Positions 34,457-42,484 of a DNA stretch of 64,000 nt are shown here, piece by piece. Source of the DNA: Sunxiuqinia rutila. Lineage in GTDB: Bacteria > Bacteroidota > Bacteroidia > Bacteroidales > Prolixibacteraceae. Where the stretch lies: contig NZ_JBNGOT010000004.1 in NCBI RefSeq assembly GCF_050589705.1, forward strand, positions 1-64,000. The letters run 5' to 3'. Every line of letters starts with the position of its first letter. Within the stretch, counting starts at the first letter, position 1. The notes below the pieces were generated by a model. It was given only the letters and a program-made list of their open reading frames with translations. It was not told where the DNA came from and ran no database searches. Position numbers and translations under genes: made by a program.

Positions 34457-34792
34457 ATGAAAAAATTTGCGATCCCGGTTGAGGATGGTCAACTATGCGC
34501 CCACTTCGGGCATTGCCAGCAGTTTGTAATTATCCAGGTTGACAACAACACGATGCTCCAACCAGAGTATTTAACGCCTCCGCCACATGAACCAGGACTG
34601 CTCCCTGCCTGGCTCGGGCAGCATGGAGTTACAAATATCATTGCAGGAGGCATTGGACAAAAAGCCATTAGCCTGTTCAATCAACAAAACATTGAAGTAA
34701 CAGTAGGCGCCCAGCCCAAATCACCCCACGAGCTTGTAGCCGATTGGTTAAGCAATTCGTTGGTATCCGGAGCAAATGCGTGCGATCATTAA
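34457..34792 (+). CDS. Second NifX/NifB-like protein
   Basis: A 111-residue member of the same iron-molybdenum-cofactor-binding family: FAIPVEDGQLCAHFGHCQQFVII, where the CAHFGHC segment offers two Cys and two His as possible metal ligands, then HEPGLLPAWLGQHGVTNIIAGGIGQKAISLFNQQNI. It differs from the first copy by these Cys/His residues, so the two probably bind different cargo or act in sequence. It is followed after 12 bp by the DUF89 gene. Confidence 0.87.
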   Translation: MKKFAIPVEDGQLCAHFGHCQQFVIIQVDNNTMLQPEYLTPPPHEPGLLPAWLGQHGVTNIIAGGIGQKAISLFNQQNIEVTVGAQPKSPHELVADWLSNSLVSGANACDH

Positions 34793-34804
34793 TGACGAAT
34801 AAAC

Positions 34805-35674
34805 ATGATTAATGACTATCGTTGTTTCTTTTGTTTTAACCGGGCTTTTGAGAAACTGCTTAAACGAGAGAAATTATCTTCAGAGCAAGCACTAAGTTTT
34901 ACTCATGAGATGGTGCAATTTTATATGGAAAACCAAGAAGAATACTCGACACCACAATTAGCCAGAGAGTTGCATCTAAGGTTTAAAAAATATAATAACC
35001 AAGAGGATCCCTATCGAACAGAAAAGAAACAAAGCAATGATGTCATTCTGAATCAGTATCAAAAATTCAAAGCTCAGGTTGAATCAAGTGAAGACCCATT
35101 CAACACAGCACTTCGACTTGCCATTGCCGGAAATATAATTGATGCAGCGGTCAGTGAAACTTATCGATTAGATGAAACCATTGACCATGTCTTAAATTCT
35201 GACTTTGCCATTGATCATTCCAATCAATTAAAATCAGCAATTCAAAAGGCTCAAACGGTTTTGTACCTGGGTGATAACAACGGTGAAATTGTATTGGATA
35301 AATTGTTCATTGAAACCATTCATCACCCCAATTTGGTTTATGCGGTCAGGGATCAGCCAATCATTAACGATGCCACCATGTCCGATGCGCATTATGTGGG
35401 AATGACTCCGCTCGTGCCGGTCATTTCCAATGGATACGATGCGCCATCGACCATTTTAGAGCAATGTTCTGATGAGTTTTTGAGGCTATATAATCAAGCA
35501 GATGTTATTATATCAAAAGGTCAAGGCAACCTTGAAGGCTTATTGGAATCAGGAAATGAAAAAATATTTTTCCTCCTGATGGTTAAATGTGATGTCATTG
35601 CTAAGAAATTAGGAGTCAGTAAAGGTGACTTTGTCGTTACCCGATACTTTAACCCTGAAACATTAGAAAAATGA
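34805..35674 (+). CDS. DUF89 / ARMT1-like metal-dependent protein
   Basis: A 289-residue protein of the DUF89 family. Diagnostic segments are the N-terminal CFFCFNRAFE Cys pair, ALRLAIAGNIIDAAV near residue 112, VLYLGDNNGEIVLDK near 154, NDATMSDAHYVGM near 195, and ISKGQGNLEGLLE near 237. In eukaryotes the family includes metal-dependent damage-control phosphatases that act on reactive phosphometabolites. The bacterial and archaeal short form with the Cys pair is uncharacterised. Its stop overlaps the start of the first MinD-like ATPase (ATGA), so it is coupled to the ATPase genes. Confidence 0.85.
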   Translation: MINDYRCFFCFNRAFEKLLKREKLSSEQALSFTHEMVQFYMENQEEYSTPQLARELHLRFKKYNNQEDPYRTEKKQSNDVILNQYQKFKAQVESSEDPFNTALRLAIAGNIIDAAVSETYRLDETIDHVLNSDFAIDHSNQLKSAIQKAQTVLYLGDNNGEIVLDKLFIETIHHPNLVYAVRDQPIINDATMSDAHYVGMTPLVPVISNGYDAPSTILEQCSDEFLRLYNQADVIISKGQGNLEGLLESGNEKIFFLLMVKCDVIAKKLGVSKGDFVVTRYFNPETLEK

Positions 35675-36546
35675 AGATAGCAGTTGCAAGCGGAAAAGGA
35701 GGGACGGGAAAAACGCTACTGGCCACCAACCTGTTTAATGTCATTCAACAATCAGGCTATGCAGTTGATTTAATTGATTGCGATGCCGAAGAACCCAATG
35801 ACCAACAATTCATTAAAGGAAAACTGCAAGGACAACAACTGGTTACCCAGAACATCCCGGTCATTGATAAAGATCGGTGCACCTTTTGTGGAAAATGCCA
35901 GGAATTTTGTCAGTACAATGCCATTATTATTGTCCGAAGCCATCAGCATATCCGGGTTTTCGAAGACCTTTGTCACGACTGTGGGGCATGCGACTACGCT
36001 TGTCAGTCAGGGGCAATCTCATGGCAAGCAAAAACAACAGGCACCCTCACAACCTATGAATACAACCAGCACTCATTACTCGTTGAAGGTCGAATAGCTG
36101 TTGGCGTATATTCATCGGTGCCGCTCATTTCGCAAGCCATAAAAGGAGCGAAACCAGAGCAAATCACAATTCTGGATGCCCCGCCGGGCACATCCTGCCC
36201 TTTTATTGCCACGGTAAACGAAGCCGATTTTGTCGTACTGGTAACCGAGCCTACTCCTTTTGGTCTAAACGATCTCAAACTTTCTGTGCAAGCCCTTCAG
36301 CACCTTAACAAACCTTTTGGCGTTGTTATTAACCGGGGCGGGTTGGGAAATCAGGATGTTCATCGTTTTCTAACCGAAAACAAGCTGCCGTTGCTGGATG
36401 AGATTCCCTTCGACCGCCGCATAGCCCAGCTTTACTCCGAAGGAGAGTTGATTACCAACAACATCTCGGCCTACAACAAGCAATTTCAAGAACTTTTCAT
36501 TCGTATAAAAAAACAGATTGAACATGACCGAGATAGCCATACTTAG
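35671..36546 (+). CDS. MinD-superfamily ATPase with inserted double ferredoxin domain (first copy)
   Basis: A 291-residue P-loop protein. The deviant Walker A is ASGKGGTGKTLLATNL at residues 6-21, and DCDAEEPN follows. A bacterial ferredoxin domain with two complete CxxCxxCxxxC motifs is inserted at ~66-120: CTFCGKCQEFC and CHDCGACDYAC. The ATPase fold then resumes with ILDAPPGTSCPFIATV. Two [4Fe-4S] clusters are therefore expected. The family is widespread in anaerobes, always beside a second copy, and likely couples ATP hydrolysis to electron or cluster transfer. Its 3' end overlaps the second copy by 23 bp. Confidence 0.92.
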   Translation: MKIAVASGKGGTGKTLLATNLFNVIQQSGYAVDLIDCDAEEPNDQQFIKGKLQGQQLVTQNIPVIDKDRCTFCGKCQEFCQYNAIIIVRSHQHIRVFEDLCHDCGACDYACQSGAISWQAKTTGTLTTYEYNQHSLLVEGRIAVGVYSSVPLISQAIKGAKPEQITILDAPPGTSCPFIATVNEADFVVLVTEPTPFGLNDLKLSVQALQHLNKPFGVVINRGGLGNQDVHRFLTENKLPLLDEIPFDRRIAQLYSEGELITNNISAYNKQFQELFIRIKKQIEHDRDSHT

Positions 36547-37393
36547 CGGAAAAGGCGGAACCGGCAAGTCGAGCCTGAGCGCTGCGTTGGCAACTTTAGC
36601 CTCCAAAGTTGTGGTGGCCGACTGCGACGTTGATGCGGCCAACCTGCATTTGGTTCTCCATCCGGACAATTACCGCGAAGAGACCTACGTATCGGGGCAA
36701 AAAGCAGTGATTGATGACGCAAAGTGCAGCCACTGCGGAGCTTGCATGGACTATTGCCGCTTTGATGCCATCCGCCAAACCAACCACACCTTTCAGGTGA
36801 TAGAAACAGCCTGTGACGGGTGCCAGCTTTGCACCCGGGTATGTCCGGAAAAAGCCATCAGCATGGTCAATCAAGATAAAAGCCGATGGTTTGCCGCCGA
36901 CATTCCAAACGGCAAAATGATACATGCCCGGCTCGCTCCGGGCGAGGACAACTCAGGCAGGCTCGTTAACCTGGTTCGCGATCAGGCTCGTGAGGCAGCT
37001 CTTGAGCTTAACACGGATTTAATTCTGATTGATGGACCACCGGGAATTGGCTGCCCGGCGATCTCTTCCTTAACAGGTATCGATAAAGTCGTTCTGGTTT
37101 CTGAACCCAGTAAATCAGGTATTCACGATTTAAAACGCATTGTGAAGCTGGCCCAGCACTTTCGGGTCAAAATTTATGTTGTCATCAACAAATACGACTT
37201 AAGCAGCTCACTCAGCAAAGCCTTGGAAGACTGGTGTCAGTTGATGCGTATTCCCATCATTGGGAAACTTCCTTTTGACCGGCTGGTGGTTGATGCCATG
37301 GTCAATGGCGAGAGCATAACCAATTGGGCACCAGACTCAGCAATCAGTCATGAAATCCGAAAAATTTGGAATAAACTCATACAACATGAATAA
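36524..37393 (+). CDS. MinD-superfamily ATPase with inserted double ferredoxin domain (second copy)
   Basis: A 289-residue paralogue of the preceding ATPase. Walker A is LSGKGGTGKSSLSAAL, then DCDVDAANLHL. The ferredoxin insert has CSHCGACMDYC and CDGCQLCTRVCP, both complete, and LIDGPPGIGCPAISSL follows. The ATG at 36524 is preferred over an in-frame TTG at 36518. The gene overlaps both neighbours (23 bp upstream, 8 bp downstream). Two paralogues side by side suggest a heterodimer, as MinD/NifH-type ATPases act as dimers around a shared active site or cluster. Confidence 0.92.
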   Translation: MTEIAILSGKGGTGKSSLSAALATLASKVVVADCDVDAANLHLVLHPDNYREETYVSGQKAVIDDAKCSHCGACMDYCRFDAIRQTNHTFQVIETACDGCQLCTRVCPEKAISMVNQDKSRWFAADIPNGKMIHARLAPGEDNSGRLVNLVRDQAREAALELNTDLILIDGPPGIGCPAISSLTGIDKVVLVSEPSKSGIHDLKRIVKLAQHFRVKIYVVINKYDLSSSLSKALEDWCQLMRIPIIGKLPFDRLVVDAMVNGESITNWAPDSAISHEIRKIWNKLIQHE

Positions 37394-38213
37394 GCAAGAC
37401 CCTTTTGATAAAATAGAACTGCCCGGAGTAAAAAACGTCCTGGTGGTTGCTTCCGGAAAAGGAGGCGTTGGAAAGTCAACCGTAGCAGCCAACCTGGCAG
37501 TATCTTTGGCACGCGAAGGTTTTCGGACAGCTATTTTTGATGCCGACCTTTACGGACCGTCCATCCCCATCATGTTTGGGGTGCAAAATAAAAAGCCAAC
37601 CATTGCCCATTATCAGGGAAAAGAAACCATCATCCCAATTACAAAATTTGGTGTCAAAATCATTTCCATCGGATTTTTTATGGTTAGTAACAAATCCCTC
37701 ATTTGGCGTGGACCAGCCGCCTCATCCGGATTAGCTCAACTGCTATCCGATACCGAATGGGGCGAGTTGGATTATCTGATTATCGATTTTCCACCTGGCA
37801 CCGGCGATATCCAATTGACAACCATCCAACGGCTGAACCTGACAGGCGCTATTTTGGTAACTACTCCACAACAGGTGGCCATTGCCGATGCCCGCAAAGC
37901 AGCCGATATGTTTAACACCAAACGAATTCAGGTCCCCCTGTTGGGTGTTGTGGAAAACATGGCCTGGTTCACTCCTGAAAAACATCCGGAGGAAAAATAC
38001 TTTCTCTTCGGAAGTGGCGGAGGTCAGCAGCTGGCCAACCAGATTAACGTCCCTCTGCTAGCCCAGATTCCCTTGGTTTGCGACGCTTGCGAACTGGGCG
38101 ATACCGGTCAAACCATCTTTGCATCAACCGATGGAACACTGATCAACCAGTTTGAAACTCTGGCCGACAAAATAAGTAAACTTCCAACAGTCAGCGCTTC
38201 AACCAACAATTAA
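37386..38213 (+). CDS. Mrp/NBP35-type Fe-S cluster carrier ATPase
   Basis: A 275-residue ATPase: VVASGKGGVGKSTVAANLAVSLA, then FDADLYGPSIPIMFG, IWRGPAASSGLAQLL and DYLIIDFPPGTGDIQLT, all Mrp/ApbC hallmarks. The N-terminal MIP18 (DUF59) domain common in Bacteroidota Mrp is absent, and the C-terminal CxxC used for cluster binding in many homologues is replaced (VENMAWFTPEKHP). The upstream in-frame ATG at 37350 is rejected, since 37386 overlaps the previous stop by 8 bp and yields a compact start. It should carry or insert Fe-S clusters. A housekeeping copy probably exists elsewhere, but this cannot be seen here. Confidence 0.9.
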   Translation: MNKQDPFDKIELPGVKNVLVVASGKGGVGKSTVAANLAVSLAREGFRTAIFDADLYGPSIPIMFGVQNKKPTIAHYQGKETIIPITKFGVKIISIGFFMVSNKSLIWRGPAASSGLAQLLSDTEWGELDYLIIDFPPGTGDIQLTTIQRLNLTGAILVTTPQQVAIADARKAADMFNTKRIQVPLLGVVENMAWFTPEKHPEEKYFLFGSGGGQQLANQINVPLLAQIPLVCDACELGDTGQTIFASTDGTLINQFETLADKISKLPTVSASTNN

Positions 38214-38226
38214 GCAAAGCTCAAAA

Positions 38227-38871
38227 ATGTTTGAAATTCAACATCAATCAATTGAAACTACGATTCTTAAAATTGGGGAACGCGTGCAGCTTCCAACCGT
38301 TTACGGGAACTTTGAGTTGCTGGCCTTTCAGGAAAAAGCCAATGGCAAGGAGCATATTGCTTTGATAAAAGGCCAGCCCGAGAAACAACAGCCGGTACTC
38401 GTCCGGATTCACTCTGCTTGTGCTACCGGCGATTTGTTTGGCTCCCTGCGTTGCGACTGCGGCGAACAGCTGCAACAGGCTTTAATCCGGATCGAAGCTG
38501 CAGGTTGTGGCGTATTGATTTATCTTCAACAGGAAGGCCGTGGAATTGGGCTGATGGAAAAGATGAAAGCCTACCGGTTACAGGAAAAAGGTGTCGATAC
38601 CGTTGATGCCAACCTGCAACTCGGGCACCAACCGGACGAGCGCGACTACCGGGCTGGAGCAGCCCTTCTCCATTATCTAAACATCAGCCAGGTTCGGTTG
38701 CTGACCAACAATCCGGAGAAAAAGAGCGGACTTGAAAAGCATGGCATTGCCATTTCCTGCTGCGTTCCCATTCTGACGACGCCCAACCAACACAATTCGT
38801 TCTACTTAAAAACCAAGCAGGAACGCATGGGGCATTTGTTGAAACAACTAAAACTGAACAGCTATGAATAA
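38227..38871 (+). CDS. ribA: GTP cyclohydrolase II
   Basis: A 214-residue stand-alone RibA that converts GTP to 2,5-diamino-6-ribosylamino-pyrimidinone phosphate, the first step of riboflavin synthesis. Zinc ligands Cys65, Cys76 and Cys78 in CATGDLFGSLRCDCG have the E. coli spacing. YLQQEGRGIGLMEKMKAYRLQ, the GTP-binding and catalytic segment, is intact, as is LLTNNPEKKSGLE. Most Bacteroidota carry a fused RibBA, so a free RibA inside a metal-cluster operon is notable. It may raise flavin supply for the flavoprotein encoded further on. The gene follows mrp by 13 bp and overlaps the thioesterase gene by 8 bp. Confidence 0.92.
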   Translation: MFEIQHQSIETTILKIGERVQLPTVYGNFELLAFQEKANGKEHIALIKGQPEKQQPVLVRIHSACATGDLFGSLRCDCGEQLQQALIRIEAAGCGVLIYLQQEGRGIGLMEKMKAYRLQEKGVDTVDANLQLGHQPDERDYRAGAALLHYLNISQVRLLTNNPEKKSGLEKHGIAISCCVPILTTPNQHNSFYLKTKQERMGHLLKQLKLNSYE

Positions 38872-39310
38872 GCCTTTAGAAAGCCGTTTCAGCCTGCGTC
38901 CGCGCTATGGCGAGGTAGACCAAATGGGCTACGTGTACCATGCCAATTATGTGAGCTACTGCCACCAGGCACGCACCGAACTGCTTCGGGAACTTCAAAT
39001 TGATGATAAAACACTGGAATCGAATCAGATTATGATGCCAGTGATCAGCATGAACCTGCGGTACCACAAACCTGCGGGCTATGACGATCTGTTGACAGTG
39101 ATCACCAAAATTCCACAACTACCAGCCACCCGTTTTGCTTTTCAGTTTGAAATCCGAAACGAATATGATGAACTGATTTGCTCGGCAGATTCAACCGTCG
39201 TCTTTGTTGATAAAATCAGCCGCAAGCCCATGCGGGCTCCGAAAATGATTATTGAGGCCCTCAAAAAACACCTTTACTTTTCGCATTATGAAACTGAGCA
39301 TACTCACTGA
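38864..39310 (+). CDS. YbgC/FadM-like acyl-CoA thioesterase (hot-dog fold)
   Basis: A 148-residue hot-dog protein. The 4-hydroxybenzoyl-CoA thioesterase signature is YGEVDQMGYVYHANYVSYCHQARTELLRE, in which the Asp of EVDQMG is the catalytic carboxylate and YHANY the conserved core. It hydrolyses acyl-CoA or acyl-ACP thioesters; substrate choice cannot be read. It is embedded in the operon by 8 bp overlap with ribA and 23 bp with the MBL-fold gene. A link with the CoA-disulfide-reductase-like gene downstream, both CoA-related, is suggestive but inferred. Confidence 0.88.
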   Translation: MNKPLESRFSLRPRYGEVDQMGYVYHANYVSYCHQARTELLRELQIDDKTLESNQIMMPVISMNLRYHKPAGYDDLLTVITKIPQLPATRFAFQFEIRNEYDELICSADSTVVFVDKISRKPMRAPKMIIEALKKHLYFSHYETEHTH

Positions 39311-40085
39311 CAACACCGCCGGAAGCCACTTTTTAGCAGAGCATGGACTCTCTTACCTGATTCAAGCGGATGGGCTGAACATCCTGTTCGACACCGGACA
39401 CAGCGATGTTTTTAGGCAAAACGCCAGCAAGTTGGGGATCGACCTGCAGCAGGAAGTCAGCCTGATTGTACTCAGCCATGGTCACTGGGATCATGGCAAC
39501 GGCCTGCGTTTCTTGCAAGGCAAGCCTCTGCTCACCCACCCAGAGGCCTTCATCAGGCGATTTCGCAAAAAGGATCGTTCGCCCTTAGGCCTTGCCTTGT
39601 CGTACGAAGAAATTAACCAGCAATTTGCACTAACAACAAGTGCGAAACCCCATCGCATTTCAGACCGGATTTTTTACCTGGGCGAAATTCCCCGAATAAC
39701 ACCTTTTGAGTCGCAAAGCACGCCCTTTGAACAGGAGAACGGAGTGGATGATTTTGTGCCCGACGACTCAGCCTTGGCAATCGTCAACCATGGAAAACTG
39801 ATTGTTATTTCGGGATGTGCCCATTCCGGCATTTGCAACATTTGCGAATACGCCAAACAAGTAACAGGTGTACACACCATTGACGCCGTCATTGGCGGGT
39901 TTCACCTGAAAAGCCAGGATGAGCAAACCCGACAAACCATTCGGTATTTTGACCAAGAAAACATCCGAACGCTACTCCCCTCGCACTGCACTGAACTTGC
40001 GGCACTAGCCGCTTTTCATGCTGCCTTTGGCATTGTCCAGGCCAAGACCGGACAAATTATCAGCTTTCCCTCTACTGGAAAATGA
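39288..40085 (+). CDS. MBL-fold metallohydrolase
   Basis: A 265-residue metallo-beta-lactamase fold protein. The metal motif H-x-H-x-D-H is in VLSHGHWDHGNGLRF near residue 60, with a further CAHSGICNICEYAKQ segment and GGFHL and LPSHCT near the C-terminus as later ligands. The pattern matches the subgroup annotated as 7,8-dihydropterin-6-methyl-4-(beta-D-ribofuranosyl)-aminobenzene-5'-phosphate synthase-like. The ATG at 39288 is preferred over an in-frame TTG at 39252. Members cluster with MinD-type ATPases and NifX genes in anaerobes. The true substrate is unknown. Confidence 0.87.
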   Translation: MKLSILTDNTAGSHFLAEHGLSYLIQADGLNILFDTGHSDVFRQNASKLGIDLQQEVSLIVLSHGHWDHGNGLRFLQGKPLLTHPEAFIRRFRKKDRSPLGLALSYEEINQQFALTTSAKPHRISDRIFYLGEIPRITPFESQSTPFEQENGVDDFVPDDSALAIVNHGKLIVISGCAHSGICNICEYAKQVTGVHTIDAVIGGFHLKSQDEQTRQTIRYFDQENIRTLLPSHCTELAALAAFHAAFGIVQAKTGQIISFPSTGK

Positions 40086-40148
40086 GTCAGCCCTTTTAAT
40101 GGTAGCAATAATTATAACGAGCTCTATTTTAATTAAAAACATAAGCAT

Positions 40149-41507
40149 ATGAAAAAGACAGATGTATTAATTATTGGAGGAAGCGCAGCAGGTATGGTGG
40201 CGGCAATGTCTGGCAAAACATCATGGGCTGATAAAAGCTTTACTCTGGTAAAAAAGCAAAAAGAGGTCATGGTTCCCTGTGGTATTCCTTACATTTTTGG
40301 CACACTTGATAGTAGTCAGCAGAACATTATGCCTGTTGATAATATGCTATCAAAAATAGGAGTTGATACCCTTGTCAACGAAGTTGTTTCAATTAGTAAG
40401 AATACGAAAACAGTGACCCTAAAAGATGGAGAACAAATCAATTATAACAAACTGGTCATTGCCACGGGGTCAACACCCGTAAAGCCCAAATGGCTTAAAG
40501 GTACTGAACTAGACCATGTTTTTGTGATTCCGAAAGATCGAGCTTACCTGGATGAGATGAAAAATCAAATTAGCGAGCTCAAAAAAGTGGTTGTGGTTGG
40601 TGCTGGCTTTATCGGGGTTGAATTTTCTGATGAATTAAAAAAGCAGGGACATGATGTTACACTAATTGAAAAAGAAACGAGTATTCTGTATTCTGCTTTC
40701 GATGAGGAGATCGCTTCTCGAATTGCAGAGATTCTTGAGAGTAGAGGCGTCAAAATCATAACAGGCAACGGAATCCGTGAAGTAGTGGGTGACTCAAAAG
40801 TGCAAGGAGTGAAATTGGAAAACGGCAATCTACTCCATGCCGATGCGGTAATTCTGTCAATGGGTTACGAACCAAACACAAAGTTGGCTGAAGATTCTGG
40901 AATTTATGTTGACGAAAGTGGTTTTATCGCTGTTGACGAATACATGCGTACCCACGAAAAAGATGTATTTGCGATTGGAGACTGCGCACAAAAGCGTGAT
41001 TTTATTACCCGCAAACGCATTTCCACCATGCTGGCCTCAACAGCTTGTGCCGAAGCGCGCGTAGCTGGAATGAATTTATTCAACATCCACGTGGTTAAAA
41101 CTTTTAGCGGAACCATCGGAATTTACTCAACAGCCATTGGCGAATATGGATTTGGAACAGCAGGAATTACAGAATCACGAGCCAAAGAGGAAGATGTTTC
41201 GGTTGTTACCGGCTTTTTCGAAGGCATTGACCATCACCCGGGTAACTTACCTGGAACTCACAAACAACAAGTAAAACTGATTGTTGCCAAATACTCAGGA
41301 GTTATTGTTGGTGGAGAAGTAATTGGGGGTACAAGCGCCGGAGAATTAACGAATGTCATTGGTTTAGCCATTCAAAACAGGATGTCTGTTAATTCACTAC
41401 TTATTTCACAAATCGGCACACATCCATGTTTAACGGCTTCGCCTGCTGGTTATCCATTAATAAAAGCTGCCGAGATTATTGCCGCAAAAATGAAAAACCC
41501 AAAGTGA
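40149..41507 (+). CDS. FAD-dependent CoA-disulfide reductase / NADH oxidase-like flavoprotein
   Basis: A 452-residue pyridine-nucleotide-disulfide oxidoreductase. FAD motif LIIGGSAAGMVAAMSG, single redox-active Cys44 in VMVPCGIPY, NAD motif VVVVGAGFIGVEFSDEL near residue 148, and FAIGDCAQ near 281. A lone active-site Cys followed by G-(I/L)-PY is the mark of CoA-disulfide reductases, persulfide reductases and NADH oxidases. It follows the MBL gene by 63 bp and may be the reductant for the module or for the peroxiredoxin that follows. Whether it reduces CoA disulfide, persulfide or oxygen is open. Confidence 0.88.
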   Translation: MKKTDVLIIGGSAAGMVAAMSGKTSWADKSFTLVKKQKEVMVPCGIPYIFGTLDSSQQNIMPVDNMLSKIGVDTLVNEVVSISKNTKTVTLKDGEQINYNKLVIATGSTPVKPKWLKGTELDHVFVIPKDRAYLDEMKNQISELKKVVVVGAGFIGVEFSDELKKQGHDVTLIEKETSILYSAFDEEIASRIAEILESRGVKIITGNGIREVVGDSKVQGVKLENGNLLHADAVILSMGYEPNTKLAEDSGIYVDESGFIAVDEYMRTHEKDVFAIGDCAQKRDFITRKRISTMLASTACAEARVAGMNLFNIHVVKTFSGTIGIYSTAIGEYGFGTAGITESRAKEEDVSVVTGFFEGIDHHPGNLPGTHKQQVKLIVAKYSGVIVGGEVIGGTSAGELTNVIGLAIQNRMSVNSLLISQIGTHPCLTASPAGYPLIKAAEIIAAKMKNPK

Positions 41508-41547
41508 ATACAAAAGTAGCCACAGTCAATAAATGAACCTTTCATTC

Positions 41548-41559
41548 GAACTAATGTTC
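41548..41559 (+). promoter_or_regulatory. GAAC-N4-GTTC palindrome upstream of the peroxiredoxin gene
   Basis: GAAC-TAAT-GTTC repeats the core of the palindrome at 33752-33763 (GAAC-AAAT-GTTC) that heads the NifX/ATPase operon. It lies 109 bp before the peroxiredoxin ATG. A shared regulator is suggested but not proven by two sites. Confidence 0.4.
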
Positions 41560-41667
41560 TATATAATGCTTGCTATTTCTACTTTTTAAAAGAGGCAAAA
41601 CAGCAAACTTTAATTACGATTCAAATCAGTAAAAAATCAATTTATTAATCTTTAAAGTATTAGAACA

Positions 41668-42384
41668 ATGGAAGAAAATCAAACACAACCAACCGTAAGT
41701 ATGCCTCGCATTGGCGAGGCGGCACCTGAATTTAAAGCTGTAACCACACAAGGCGAAATTAATTTTCCATCAGATTACAAAGGCAGCTGGGTTATCCTCT
41801 TTAGTCATCCAGCCGATTTTACACCGGTTTGTACCTCCGAGTTTATGACTTTTGCCAGCATGGAAAAGCAATTCAATCAGGCCAATTGTAAACTGGTCGG
41901 ACTTTCTGTGGATGGCTTATACAGCCACATTGCCTGGCTGCGTACCATCAAGGAAAAAATTGAGTACAAAGGGATGAAAGATGTCGAAGTTACCTTCCCG
42001 CTGATTGAAGATATTACCATGGAAGTGGCTACCAAATATGGCATGATGATGCCCGGCGAAAGTAATACCAAAGCCGTAAGAGCCGTATTCATCATTGATC
42101 CAAAAGGAATCATCCGTACCATTATTTACTACCCGCTAAGTCTCGGACGTAATTTCGATGAACTTTACCGGGCTCTGATTGCCCTGCAAACAGCAGATGA
42201 GTTTGAAGTGGCTACGCCAGCGGATTGGCAACCGGGCGACGATGTTATTGTACCCACTGCCGGTTCGTGCGGAACAGCTAAAGAACGCATGGAAAGCAAA
42301 GATGAAATGCATTGTTACGACTGGTTCTTCTGCACCAAAAAGCTGGATAAGGAAAGCATTTTGGATAAAATTCTGAAAAAGTAA
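41668..42384 (+). CDS. Peroxiredoxin, Prx6 / archaeal type
   Basis: A 238-residue AhpC/TSA-family peroxidase with the peroxidatic Cys55 in HPADFTPVCTSEF. The long C-terminal dimerisation arm is typical of the Prx6/archaeal subgroup and holds three further Cys in SCGTAKE and MHCYDWFFCTK, usable for resolution. It detoxifies peroxides in the cytosol. It closes the redox cluster behind the flavoprotein gene and has its own upstream region with a GAAC-N4-GTTC site. With Tpx at 4703 it is the second peroxidase in the window. Confidence 0.93.
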   Translation: MEENQTQPTVSMPRIGEAAPEFKAVTTQGEINFPSDYKGSWVILFSHPADFTPVCTSEFMTFASMEKQFNQANCKLVGLSVDGLYSHIAWLRTIKEKIEYKGMKDVEVTFPLIEDITMEVATKYGMMMPGESNTKAVRAVFIIDPKGIIRTIIYYPLSLGRNFDELYRALIALQTADEFEVATPADWQPGDDVIVPTAGSCGTAKERMESKDEMHCYDWFFCTKKLDKESILDKILKK

Positions 42385-42419
42385 AATCGCTCTGTTTTTA
42401 GTTTATAACAGTTAAATCT

Positions 42420-42451
42420 GAGGGTTCAATGCGTTTAGCACTTGAGCCCTC
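42420..42451 (+). terminator. Probable terminator after the peroxiredoxin gene
   Basis: GAGGGTTCAA and TTGAGCCCTC form a 10 bp stem with one G-U pair, followed by a T-rich tail (TTTCTTTTC). It stands between the convergent peroxiredoxin and S24 repressor genes. Confidence 0.6.
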
Positions 42452-42484
42452 TTTCTTTTCGGAAGTTCAGTGCTTGCACCATCT

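Noticed and set aside
33808..34792. Evidence for nitrogen fixation
   Set aside because: NifX/NifB-like domains alone do not indicate nitrogenase; no nifHDK or full NifB radical-SAM gene is present in the window.
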